64,000 nt of DNA, taken from assembly GCA_033239005.1 (NCBI GenBank), contig BSQZ01000006.1, forward strand, positions 12,575,662 to 12,639,661, in the 5' to 3' direction. A model generated the notes under the pieces. It saw only the letters and a program-made list of their open reading frames with translations. It ran no database searches and was not told the origin of the DNA. Positions within the stretch are counted from its first letter, which is position 1. Each line of letters opens with the position of its first letter. The position numbers were made by a program, and so were the translations under genes. This DNA comes from Lamellibrachia satsuma. Its lineage: Eukaryota; Annelida; Polychaeta; Sabellida; Siboglinidae. Shown in pieces: positions 26,239 through 37,200 of the stretch.

Positions 26239-29200
26239 AATGTATCTTTACCTTTAAACAGTAATTTGTCCTAATGTTGCATTATTTGACATTGCAGAAA
26301 CAAGCAGCATTTACCAAGTATGACATCGCAATTCAAGAGATGCAGCATGACGAGAAGATAGCAGCCAGAAAAGCAGAGGAAGCTGCCAAACTTAAAGCTG
26401 AAGAGGAACTCAACAGGGTGTGCATTGTACTATGTAACATTGTAAATGTCAACTAGGGACAAACTAAATAACATGTTTGCACAAATGAGCTACCGTACCA
26501 CAGTGAATACTAGACAGGTTTGATTTTTCATGAAATGGTTCTAACACAAGATGAATGAAAACAATTGAATAGACAATATTCACTGCACATACAACACCTA
26601 GCTAGCGGCTAAGAATAAAATATGCTAATATGCATGTGGGTGAATACTATATATGTTTGTGACGTCATTGCAATATCTTTTTGACATCATTACAATAAGT
26701 TTCTGACATTACTGCAATGTCTGAAACGGGTAGATTTCAAAATTGGTCATAACACTATTTTATAATTTCTGAAAGGGGTTGCTTTGCTTAGGTAAATGCA
26801 TATGGAGTCAGTTTTATTATTTTATCTCATACAATAGACTTACTTACAGCACCTATAGGCTAAGAATGAAACCACGGTAGTGGGTCATTAAAAAATCTAG
26901 TGCTAATGCGCATGTAATGCATATTGTCTATTGAGGAAGGGCGTTAGTAGTAATGTCATGTATTTATCTTCTGTTGTAGCTGGCGTTTGTAGAGTCCCTG
27001 AATGGCCCACAGCTGTTTGAGAGCATGTACGCAGACGACGTGGAGGGGCAGAAACTCAGCAAGATGCCCGGCGTTCCAGAAATGCTACAGATATATCCTC
27101 TGGAATATATTGTTCAGTGTTTGATACCCAGTTCTGTTCTCTAGTTCGTCATTCACGCTACGTTAAGTCAGCTGCTGGGTTAATCGATTGTAATGGAGGG
27201 AAACAGATGATACAGGTCGAGGAATAATTAAAACTATAGTGTTTTCCTCTGCCAGTGTTAGCCTGATAGACAATGTAAACAGAATGAATGATGAACTGTA
27301 CAAAGGTTATAATGTGCAATTCCTGCTGTTAAAATACAAAACTTTATCACTGCAGTGCACAAAGAAATCCATAAAATAAAAAACAAATTTTTTTAATCTT
27401 TGGATGCTCAGTTTGCACAATAAATATTTGATGGCTGCACATTATTTGAACAAATGATCTAATTACAGTGAATACCCTATTGCTACACAAGAAACCACTA
27501 TTATTAACTATTAAATGGCTACCAACATTCAATGATTTGGATTGGCCATCAATGCCATGACTTGTTATCACCTCGGGTCACTGTGGCGTTGTGGTTAAAA
27601 CATTGGACTGTCAATTGAGAGGATGGGTTCAAATCCTCTCACTATCATATCGAAGCTTGAACATTTCCGTTCACCCCACATTTATCCATTGCACTCATCT
27701 GTATGACTGAGCAGCAGATTATAGACAGTGGCTGAATGAAAAGGTCAAGTGTAAAGCGCATTGAGGGATCGTACTGTGCTATATATTTACTGTTTTACCA
27801 CTCATTAACAAGCAAATTAATCTGCAATCGAGTGACCTTGACCCTTCACACCTACCGCGACCGTTTCATGGTGATCTGCGTGCAGCTTTTCGAGTACGCT
27901 CTGGGCAAACATGAGGAACGCATCGTCGAGGTCGACACATTTTACGACAGCATCAACGAGGCGAAAGAAGACAACCGCGAGATGGGCATCGCAAAAATAA
28001 ACAATTTCATAGAATACAAGGCCGAGGTAACCATCTTGCAACAAGAGTCAGTACACTTTCTGCTTCACATTACGAGATCTGATAAAATCCTGTGAGGTTG
28101 AAATTTGATTTTTGCATTATTCATGCAGATATTGGTTCATGCAGGCATTTGAACTTCACCTGTTATAACCGAAGTTTGGTGCCATAAACGTCAAGATTAT
28201 TGATGACTACTCCTTCAGAAACAGTCTGACAGTTGATCCAGATACATTAATTCAATATATAGAATCTGCAGATGTCAGCTACAAAACATATGTAAAGATG
28301 CCTATTTATATTTGCCTGTAGACCATTTATTTAGTGTTTAGTGTTATGACCAAGAAGCATAGCACAAGTGGCAGCATTGTAACGGTATTTGGCTATTAGA
28401 TGTGCATGTGCGTGCTTGACATGTGATATACTAAGAGGATGGATAAAGAACTGCATTACTAATGTTAAATGGCACCTTTGTGAAGTGCATCACCCACGAA
28501 TCATGCAAGACGGTGACATAGTAGCACAAATAATCAGACAAGGCCGTAGCCATCGAGTACGATTATAGGGGGATGCACTTCACAAAGGTGCCATTTAATA
28601 TTTATTTCAAATGTCTTAAATTTAATTAAAAGTTGGGAACTATGTTTTATATCATTCATTGCAGTGGGTTGTCATTCGGTTTTAGACAATCAAATTGTCA
28701 TCTGCGCAACATTGGGATCACTAAACTGGTGCGGAAGAAAGCGGAGAAAGTTGACGGACTATACGTTTCAAACTTTATCTTTAGGGCATAGAATGCACGG
28801 ATACACATGTTCACAATTGCATGCACCATTTCATATGCGATTACCACATCATGACATAAATAACTAGTTCCGGCCGTATCATGTGCATTCAATATGGCAT
28901 TGCCTAATGCGTGTGTAATGGAGACTTATTCCAACTCTTTAGTAACATTTTCACGGCATAGCTTCACATTACAGTGATTGTTCGTCTTTGAAAGCGTAAA
29001 TATTGACATTGTTGTTACCGCATTCAATTGCTTTTCTATGTAATATGGTATTCCTAATTTGCCAGTGTTCTGTAACTTTTGTTGCAGCTGTGGAATTTAC
29101 TGAACACAACGACAGACTCCAAGCTACAGGAGGAGAAAGTGAGTGAATACAATGAGAAGGCATCGGAGCTGTGGGACGCACTCATGGGGATAGAGATGCA

Positions 29201-32200
29201 ACTTGTCGACCAGCTTGAGGTATGGCGACAACCATTAAATGTCCCTCCTCTCTTTGAATTTTCTGTTCGTCTCGTTTCAGATTCATTTCATGAAAAGATT
29301 AGCCTATCTACTAACCACTATGACATGCTAGTTCATTTGCACAAATGTTTTATTTTGTTTTGGTGGAACTAAAGCTGAAGCTGAAAGTAAAAATTCAGCA
29401 ACAAAGTAGCAAAAATAATTCAGCCCTATATGCTACAGCAGAGCGGTTCCCAACATTTTTCACCTCACATACCCCCATGTCGTGAAACGATTGGCCGGGT
29501 ACGTACCCCATCATAGCATCATAGTGACATAGAATTATAAACAAAGGAACATTCAACACTGAGTTCAGTGATACACATTTTATTGACGACAAAACTGTAC
29601 CCCGAATGGAGGTAGGATAACACACCAGTATTCCAGAAACCGTCTCGAACCATGTGAGCTATCCTGGTCAAAACCAGGGCCTCAATTTGGGGAATGGTTT
29701 TGGGTAAGGAGACTTCATGCACAGACGGGCACGGAATTTAGTTTTCATGCAGAACATCGTCGAGAATCCTTGCTCGCAGAGATAGGTAGATGGAAACATC
29801 AGCAATGCCTTCATGGGTACTTCAGTCACAGATGGATACAATTCGCTCATCTTGGGCAGGAACTTTGACAGGGGAAGAGCTGCAGATGCATAATGTATGA
29901 TGGAGTCGTTCACGAACTTCCAAAAGTCCTCCTGCACGCCATCTGAGGAAGACCACACCTCCACACTGAATGGATGAAGTATGTCTGAAATTCCTTCCGC
30001 ATGGAAGGTAGGTGCACCTGCACAAATTGCCCCATGTTTCCATGTCCCGTTTCTTTATCCTGAAACGCCGCGCCTAGGTGTTCACACATGTTGAAGTTTC
30101 CTTCCTTGATTTTGTCATGCCACCAGTTCCAGCTAATGAAATTAATCACCATTGTGAACCGGCCTTGGAGTGACTTGTTAATTGAGTTCAGGTGGGAATG
30201 GTGTTGTTCAAGCACGCCAGCTTCAAGAGCCACCTCTGTCCGAGAGTTTGTTGACAAATTTTCGAGACTGCTCCTTGCTGACCTGGTCAAAAGAATTTGT
30301 TAATCTCCTCTTTTTGCGACACCACTCTAGGCAACAGGTCCCTGTAAGAGCCAATGGATCTCAGTGTGGAAGAGCAACCCCACTTGGTCAGCATCAAACT
30401 CTTGGCACCAGAAGCAGAAGAGCCGGGTATTGAGGGCGCTGGACTTGATGGTGTTTATTAGTTAGGAACTAACCATTGCAACGAGGCGAAATTGTCGTAA
30501 CTTACGAATAATGTTTTCTGTGAATTTGATAGTATTACAGGAACACAATTTCTCCTTCGTGGACCACACAGTGATAACATTTTTGTACCATTGCATGTAA
30601 CCTTAGCGTCAGCCAAGCATCTGCATACACCATGGAAGACCTCAGGCATAACACCGGAGGTACGCTTACCCCAGGGTGAGAACCGCTGCTATAGCAAAAG
30701 GCTATTCACACTTTTGTTATCTGATCTAATGATCAAAGTCAATTGTCTTGATGATTTTACAAAAGTATGTGCTCATTTAGTAAATTGAATGCACTAATTA
30801 CTAAACAACATTTATTCACTATAAATCTTAACATCAACAAACCTTATGCAGGAATCGATCAAGGATTTCGAGAGGAATCTGTCGGACATGGTCGCTGCCT
30901 TCATCGAGTATGTTCAAGGTCAGTTCACGCAATGTCGCGACTATGAGACACAGCACCACGAGAAGCTGCTGGAACTGGCAATAATGAACCTAGAGAAAGC
31001 TGTCAAGAACGAATTGGAAGAGGAACTGCCGGAAGATCTCCGAGATGTGAGTTTTCCTCTGTTAAGTAGAGAAGGTTTTCAGTTGGCTCATAATACCGCC
31101 TTCTGTCGTATAGTTTTATATTTGGATAGGATATACTGATGAATAGATCTGTGCGGAAGTTCTGAGTTCGATCACATAATTGATTATTATGTAAGGAATA
31201 TTTTATTTATTATTGTTATATTGTATTATCAGCACCTTGCAGCACACACTGTATCTTATTGTTCGAAGAGGCACTGATGAAATGAAAATAATGTAATAAT
31301 AATAAACTTTATTTATAAACTCATACCCAGAGTAATGTAATCAAAATTAGACTTAACTAATAAAAATTGTTTTTGGATAGTTTAATAATAAATTTCTCAA
31401 GGGCAGTAATCAAAATACATAATCATACTGAGGTGTGGTGGCTAGGGGTGCTGTTAATCTAGTAGTGATGTAGGTAACTCTTTCAATATTTTTCAGACCA
31501 AATAACCCTTGAGTGTCTCCATGATCCTTGACACTATCAAAATATTCTGAAAAAGGCAGACATTCTATAATTTAATGTAGGTTTTAATGTCAACACATCT
31601 GTTGCTGTCTTGTAGTAGCAGTTTGTTGACAAGAACACACTTGTCAACGGCACAATTTAATAACACAATATTTTGTATGCATGACATGTTTAACATTAAT
31701 GTATATAGACGAACGATAGTTTATTTGATGTAAAACTAAAATCTGATGGTTTTGCATCAGCAGCCACACTAGCGAGATATCTCATGGTTCTTTCTCAATT
31801 CGTTTCTTTTTGCTCGTCTCATTTTAGAATTGAAAACCTACCCAGTATACATTGAAACATGCCAGCTTGTTTGTACAAATTTGTTATTTAGCTTACATGT
31901 CTGTTGCCATCTTGTTGTAGCTGTTCGTCGACAAGGACACGCTGATCAACGCTGTGTCGTCATCGCATGACGTCCACCTACTGAAGATCGACAACAGAGA
32001 GGACACCATTATCACCCAGGTGAACAGCAACATTTTCTTTCGACTGCTTATTCCCTATTGGGAGTGGCCGCTCAGATCTTCCTCCGCCACCTCTGTGTCT
32101 CTCCTCATCCCTAATTCTTAACCTTTGCCGTCTCCTGTTGCGTTTTCCATCCACTGACAACCTCCACGCCTTCCTCTTAAAGCAGGTCCGCAACTTAACT

Positions 32201-32786
32201 CAGTTGCAGCAATGGGCTTATCGAAGCACATTTTCGTTGGCAGTTGTGGAAAACTCCACTTTGTGTGTCGTGTTCACACCAGGCTATAGCACTAGGTGGC
32301 GCGCACGCAGTTCCAGAAAATAACGCTACGATTGCGGCGGTGCGCACACAAACTGACACAACTTTTGTAGTACAATGTACGCTAACCCAGTCGCTCAACT
32401 ACAGAATAGAAATTTCTATTCATGCAATTGCGTGACACACAACAAAGGTTTAGTAATGTGCATTATATTATGCCTTCATTTCCTCTCTCAGTCAAAGATA
32501 TTCCTGCAATCCATCTCAGTATTTTTATATCTGTTCTCTCGAGCAATCATTTTTGTGAATGGTCTACATCTCTGCATCATAAGTTCTCACTATGTGTCAA
32601 TATGTGTTTTCTCAATCTCAGTATGTGTTTTCCATTTGGCAGGTGAACAGCTGGATGAAAAATCTGCTCAACAAAATCCACGACGAGGAGGAAGTTGAAC
32701 GCAACAGGAACCGTGTCACGGAGATCTGTAACCTTGTCGACCATCTACGTGAGGAGGTGGACACGCTGGACTGGCCAAACTACTGA
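21607..32786 (+). CDS. DRC3: Dynein regulatory complex subunit 3 (LRRC48)
   Basis: Eleven coding exons: 21607-21766, 22756-22872, 23524-23690, 24580-24726, 26298-26417, 26980-27092, 27852-28026, 29088-29219, 30852-31046, 31921-32019, 32643-32786. They join in frame to 522 residues; the human protein is 523. It starts MSRLYDTVEPAVIDDDMLMK. Leucine-rich repeats follow (about residues 54-200: KLQLDNNIVEKIEGLETL, LDLSFNNIEVIEGL, LTLYNNRIQKIENM, LNLTGNPISEQ, then LEYLDYRLID as cap). The rest is helical and coiled-coil, with FESMYADDVEG, LWDALMGIEMQLVDQLE, LFVDKDTLINAV and VHLLKIDNREDT shared with human DRC3. Known role: a nexin-dynein regulatory complex subunit that controls axonemal beating in motile cilia. 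All introns are GT-AG except 27093-27851, which is AT-AC. Poly(A) signals AATAAA occur at 33107 and 33431. Confidence 0.97.
21767..22755 (+). other. DRC3 intron 1
   Basis: AT-rich. The only feature is the (TATG)n tract at 22562-22675, which ends about 80 bp before the exon 2 acceptor. Confidence 0.6.
22562..22675. repeat. (TATG)n microsatellite
   Basis: About 28 perfect tetranucleotide units in DRC3 intron 1, close upstream of the exon 2 acceptor. Confidence 0.97.
22945..23055 (+). repeat. LINE-tail-like doublet
   Basis: Two copies of a segment with GGAGCAA(A)GAGGATTAAGTAA followed by TAAG repeats, resembling a LINE 3' tail. It sits next to the inverted LINE copy at 23130-23410. Confidence 0.45.
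23130..23410 (-). mobile_element. Non-LTR retrotransposon C-terminus and 3' UTR, minus strand
   Basis: Read on the minus strand it encodes [20 protein letters not shown] plus stop (about 23204-23260), then the TTGTTGGACTC 3' UTR seen at 13420 and 2985. Same family as those copies, inserted in DRC3 intron 2. Confidence 0.75.
25880..26150 (+). mobile_element. tRNA-derived SINE
   Basis: Contains a B-box-like GGTTTGAATCC at about 25919. The body shares CATTTCAAAGCTTTTGCAAT- and TCATTCACCC-like segments with the SINE at 27575. The 3' part GAAGCTCTTTGAACAG...TGCGCTATG runs straight into a (TA)n tail. The A-box is degenerate. Confidence 0.65.
26154..26236. repeat. (TA)n microsatellite (SINE tail)
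   Basis: TA tract with GTA interruptions, immediately downstream of the SINE and before DRC3 exon 5. Confidence 0.95.
26418..26979 (+). other. DRC3 intron 5
   Basis: GT-AG intron with no repeat or RNA that I recognise. Confidence 0.5.
27093..27851 (+). other. U12-type AT-AC intron of DRC3
   Basis: Exon 6 must end ...CTACAGAT and exon 7 begin CTACCGCGAC to give the conserved residues PEMLQIYRDRFMVICVQLF. The intron then starts ATATCCTC (U12 AT-AC consensus ATATCCTT) and ends CACAC. CCTTGAC at 27836-27842 matches the minor-spliceosome branch site CCTTRAC, with the branch A at 27841, 10 nt before the intron end. No GT-AG alternative preserves the protein. A tRNA-derived SINE lies inside. Confidence 0.88.
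27575..27787 (+). mobile_element. tRNA-derived SINE in the AT-AC intron
   Basis: A-box-like TGGCGTTGTGGTTAA and B-box GGTTCAAATCC (27626-27636) are spaced as in a tRNA. A non-tRNA body and the tail AAAGCGCATTGAG...TGTGCTATATATTTAC follow, as in many invertebrate SINEs. Same family as 25880-26150. Confidence 0.8.
28027..29087 (+). other. DRC3 intron 7
   Basis: Carries the MITE at 28465-28598. The rest shows nothing I can support. Confidence 0.5.
28465..28598. mobile_element. 134-bp MITE with 27-bp perfect terminal inverted repeats
   Basis: Positions 28465-28491 and 28572-28598 are perfect inverted copies (TTAAATGGCACCTTTGTG outermost). The core is only about 80 bp. The ends are TTAA, which would fit piggyBac-type target duplications, but the TTAA may equally be part of the arms. 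Confidence 0.85.
29441..30688 (-). mobile_element. hAT (ZBED-type) transposon remnant with transposase pseudogene
   Basis: Minus frames encode hAT transposase pieces: LLFHTEIHWLLQG (about 30350), SLQGRFTMVINFISWNWWHD, KIKEGNFNMCEHLGAAF, then FPSTYLCEQGFSTM and KTKFRARL, the catalytic-core end and dimerisation region. Frameshifts and stops break it. Ends GAGCGGTTCCC and, read inward from the right, CAGCGGTTCTC are inverted repeats of the hAT kind. They are flanked by CTACAGCA (29433-29440) and CTATAGCA (30689-30696), a 7/8-matching target duplication. Inserted in DRC3 intron 8. Confidence 0.82.
31047..31920 (+). other. DRC3 intron 9
   Basis: Contains the decayed duplicate of exon 10 near 31604-31660. 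The remainder is AT-rich with no other feature seen. Confidence 0.5.
31596..31660 (+). pseudogene. Decayed tandem copy of DRC3 exon 10 and its acceptor
   Basis: Upstream of real exon 10 (31921-32019) lies a similar acceptor, CTGTTGCTGTCTTGTAGTAG, followed in the same phase by codons for QFVDKNTLVNGTI and a stop. The real exon reads LFVDKDTLINAVS. The flanking intron sequence also matches (ACATCTGTTGC against TGTCTGTTGCC). It is an old local duplication about 300 bp upstream. Confidence 0.75.
32020..32642 (+). other. DRC3 intron 10
   Basis: GT-AG intron. The frames of 60-107 codons here have no recognisable homology. Confidence 0.45.
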
Positions 32787-34283
32787 CCAACGACAGCATC
32801 AGTTCAACGAGTTATTTAAATTTCCGATCTTTGTTCCTGCAAGGTGGGGCGCCTTCATGATGGCATATCACTGTGGTAGTTCGACGCATTGCAATACCTG
32901 CCAGAAGTTGAACAATGTCCATCTCGTGGTGTTAAAATTATTTTTAATAGCACCTGATTAACCAATATTTTCCCAGACTTTTTGTTGAATTTCGAAAACT
33001 TACATCAGTTGAAAATTAATAATATTTTGCAATCCATCTGTAAATTTTTTTTTTAATAATCATAAAGTAATCGTGTCTATATAATTTAGAAAAAGTAATC
33101 GAATGCAATAAATGATTAATTAAATTCTGACATGATCAATATTACTAATCAAACATGAATCCTTTAAGGACAGCCATTTTTGCGACAACACTATCCCCTG
33201 AAGACGTGACAGCACGATCCTGAACGACAAACTGAAAATCCAGGATAGTGTTGTAACGAATAGCATCGGTGCTATTTGCCATCCTGAATGCGCCTGGTTT
33301 CTTGTGACAAACCAGCCATACTATAATTACAACAAGCAGAGTTTCGCTATGATCAGTCTGGTATATGTGTTGCCTGTATATAATATACTTATTTTGTTCA
33401 TTGTGTGGTGTTACTAGTTAGTTGACTGTAAATAAAGACACTGTTGGTTAACAATTGAGCTGCGTATTATGCATTTTATTGATTTATCATCGAAATAGTT
33501 TTGTACTTAATAAACCATCCAAATACTACAGACATCGTAAAGGATGTCTGTCTTTACTCTTCACACACTGCTCAACAAGTTAGGTGCTGCAAATTAATGC
33601 CCTTGCTACTTCAGCACAGTTCATTTTGGCCATAATTGCAATGATTACACCAGATAGCAAATACTTCATTGTTAGAGCAGAGTACTGTTTCACTAAGATT
33701 CTTGTGAGTTCATTAGCACGATTTCGCTCATTAAAATTGATTTCCCTCATTAGCTATGATCGAAACAGAAAAGCAAATATATATATATATATAAACAGTG
33801 AAAACAACATATTATTTTGACAACTTTTCTATCTATTTTGCCCAATTGTGCACACCACGTGTAGCTTATGATGGACATTTTGATCATTATCTTATGATGG
33901 ATTTAAAGAGCATCTTAATGAAACACATTTTGAAAATGCTCATAAAAATTTATGATTGATTCTATTTTTTTGGTGGATTTTCCTTACGAGCTCATTATCG
34001 CAGTGAAACGGTCGTCCCCCGAACGCCGATTGTGAACATCGATTGTGACTTCTCACAGTGCAGATATCTTCACCATGCCAGCATATCTCAATTATTGTAT
34101 TAAAAAAAGCTGTTCACTTGGGGCAGGACTTTTAGCAACTTAAAATGTTCATGTACACAAGTCCGTCAATAGCATGCCAGACAAGTCCAGAAATGGTAGA
34201 TGTGGTGATTTCAAAGCAAATGTACGAGGCAAGAACTGCCCTTGTGTAGTCTCTGTGTAGTCTCTGCATCACGAACGTTCATG
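32787..34283. other. DRC3/ATPAF2 convergent intergenic region
   Basis: Tail-to-tail region of about 1.5 kb. Plus-strand poly(A) signals AATAAA at 33107 and 33431 suit DRC3. No other gene was recognised. There is a short (TA)n near 33778-33792. Confidence 0.55.
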
Positions 34284-37200
34284 TCACACAGGTGAGTTGA
34301 CAGCCTGTTTGTTGAACACAGTGCGCACATCTTCACTCGTCGTATGCACTAGTAATGTTGCTGCAGCCAGACGTGCTCTCGTTTGTAACACATCTACGTC
34401 GTGGTACCACTCTACACTGCCCCATCTCTGCGTCTGTAACATAGCACACACTCTATATTGCTCCATCTTTGCATCTGTAACACGCACGCACGCACACACA
34501 ATCTACACTGCCCCATCTCTGCATCTAACATAACATACTCTACACTGCCCCATCTCTGCATCTGTAACACAACACACACACTACACTTCCCCATCTCTGC
34601 ATTTGTAACATAACACACTACACTGCCCCATCTCTGCATCTGTAACACAACACACGCACTACACGCATCTGTAACACAACACACGCACTACACTACCCCA
34701 TCTCTGCATTTGTAACATAACACCCTCTACACTGCCCCATCTCTGCATCTGTAACACAACACACGCACTACACTGCCCCATCTCTGCATCTGTAACACAA
34801 CACACACACTACACTGACCCATCTCTGCATCTGTAACATGGCATACTCTACACTGCCCCATCTCTGCATCTGTAACACAACACACGCACTACACTGCCCC
34901 ATCTCTGCATCTGTAACATGGCACACTCTACACTGCCCCATCTCTGCATATGTAACACAACACACGCACTACACTGCCCCATCTCTGCATCTGTAACATA
35001 GCATACTCTACACTGCCCCATCTCTGCATCTGTAACACAACACACGCACTACACTGCCCCATCTCTGCATCTGTAACATGGCATACTCTACACTGCCCCA
35101 TATCTGCATCTGTAACACAACACACGCACTACACTGCCCCATCTCTGCATCTGTAACATGGCATACTCTACACTGCCCCATCTCTGCATCTGTAACACAA
35201 CACACGCACTACACTGCCCCATCTCTGCATCTGTAATATATCATACTCTACACTGCCCCATCTCTGCATCTGTAACACAACACACGCACTACACTGCCCC
35301 ATCTCTGCATCTGTAATATAGCATACTCTACACTGCCCCATCTCTGCATCTGTAACACAACACACGCACTACACTGCCCCATCTCTGCATCTGTAACACA
35401 ACACACGCACTACACTGCCCCATCTCTGCATCTGTAACATAGTATACTCTACATTGTCCTATCTCTGCATCTGTAACACAACACATGCTCAACAGTACCC
35501 AGACTTGCTGACAAGTCAAGCCTCAAGTCACTGTCCTGCAAGTCAAGTCTCAAGTCAATGACCTCGAAGTAAAGTCTCGAGTCATCTCTCTGAATTCTAA
35601 GTCGAGTCACCAGGGTTCACTGATCATCATGATTGTTGTGGTTTTTCTGCGGTAATTATTAGTTGGAAATTTAGGCGGATGCTGCCCGCCACAACATTAG
35701 CCAATCATTATATGTACTTAGTAATTATTGTATTCGGTGCAGCTTCCTACAACGTGGTCTCATTTTGTGGATGTTTTGAGCCACCAGACTTGTTGGCAAG
35801 TCAAAAACTGTCAAGTCAAGTCATGTAACACCATGCCACGTCAAGTCAAGTCAATAACCTCTAAGTCAAATCTCAAGTTATCTCTATGAATTCGATGTCC
35901 AACTCGAGTCAACACCTAAGACTCTCACATAACTGTCATAAAACACACACCAAGGGAATATGATCTGTAGTTGTTATGTAACCACCCAGGTCAACTGACC
36001 TGGAAGCGTTGTTCAAGTCTTGCAAGATCAACAGCTGTTTCCACGGTTAGATGCCTATCGATCAATGCTGATGTGATGATGAGCGACTTCACACATTCAA
36101 CACAGTTCTGGTAACCTACAAGTGTCAGACATGCACGATGAGATAACTACATCATTAACTATTTTGTTTAAAACAAATTGCTTTACATTGCTTTACAATG
36201 TGATACTTTACATTGTAATAGACAGAACCTTAAACATGATACTTTACATTGTAATATACAGGACCTTAAACGTGATACTTTACATTGTTATAGACAGGAC
36301 ATTAAACATGATACTTTACATTGTAATTAACAGTACCTTAAACGTGAAACATTGTAACAGACCTTAAATGTGATACTTTACACTGTAATAGACAGGATCT
36401 TAAACGCGATAATGATACTTTACACTGTAATAGATAGCACCTTAAACGTGATACTTTACATTGTAATAAACAGGAACTTAAACATAATACTTTAAATTGT
36501 AATAGACAGGACCTTAAATGTGATACTTTAAATTGTAATAGACAGGACCTTAAACATGATATTTTACATTGTAATAGACAGGACCTAAAACGTGATACTC
36601 GGTGCCCTAAACAGTATCTTAAATCAGACTGCGGTTTAAAATAGTAACCAAAGCTCATATCTATTAGTAATATGCATTCAAAAGGCAACTAATTTTGTAT
36701 TTGCATACCACTAACCAGTGAGCGCCCAATTGTTGTATGAGAGCAGGTGTTGTCTGAAGACGTCCTTTGTTTCCTTAGGTATGTGAGGCACACCAAGTCC
36801 TGTTGTAGGCTTTATCCTTACACCATACCTGCAACATGGCAAGTCAAGTTAGCCATAATAGCCCATTACCATAGAACAATAGTTTAGTTTCACCAATACA
36901 GGCAGGTGTGTAACAATACATCGATATTCAATTATTACAGAACAATACTTAAGTTTCACCAATACAGGCAGGTGTGTAACAATACATCGATATTCAATTA
37001 TTACAGAACAATAGTTCAGTTTCACCAATACAGGCAGGTGTGTAACAATACATCGATATTCAATTATTACAGAATAGTTCAGTTTCACCAATACAGGCAG
37101 GTGTGTAACAATACATCGATATTCGATGCATTACAATAGATGATGTGATGATGCAACTATCGATTGTAATGATAGTTGATAAAACAATTCAGCAGGGCTA

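Larger units (their letters stand above)
23691..26297 (+). other. DRC3 introns 3 and 4
   Basis: Apart from exon 4 (24580-24726), a SINE at 25880-26150 and a (TA)n tract, I see nothing in these introns. The 64-codon frame at 24945 shows no family resemblance. Confidence 0.45.

Noticed and set aside
27575..27650. A tRNA gene
   Set aside because: A and B boxes are present but the sequence does not fold into an intact cloverleaf and continues into a SINE body and tail.
34412..35488. Repeated 65-codon Cys/Trp-rich frames on the minus strand
   Set aside because: They are the acceptor minisatellite read through; all end at the same in-unit stop.
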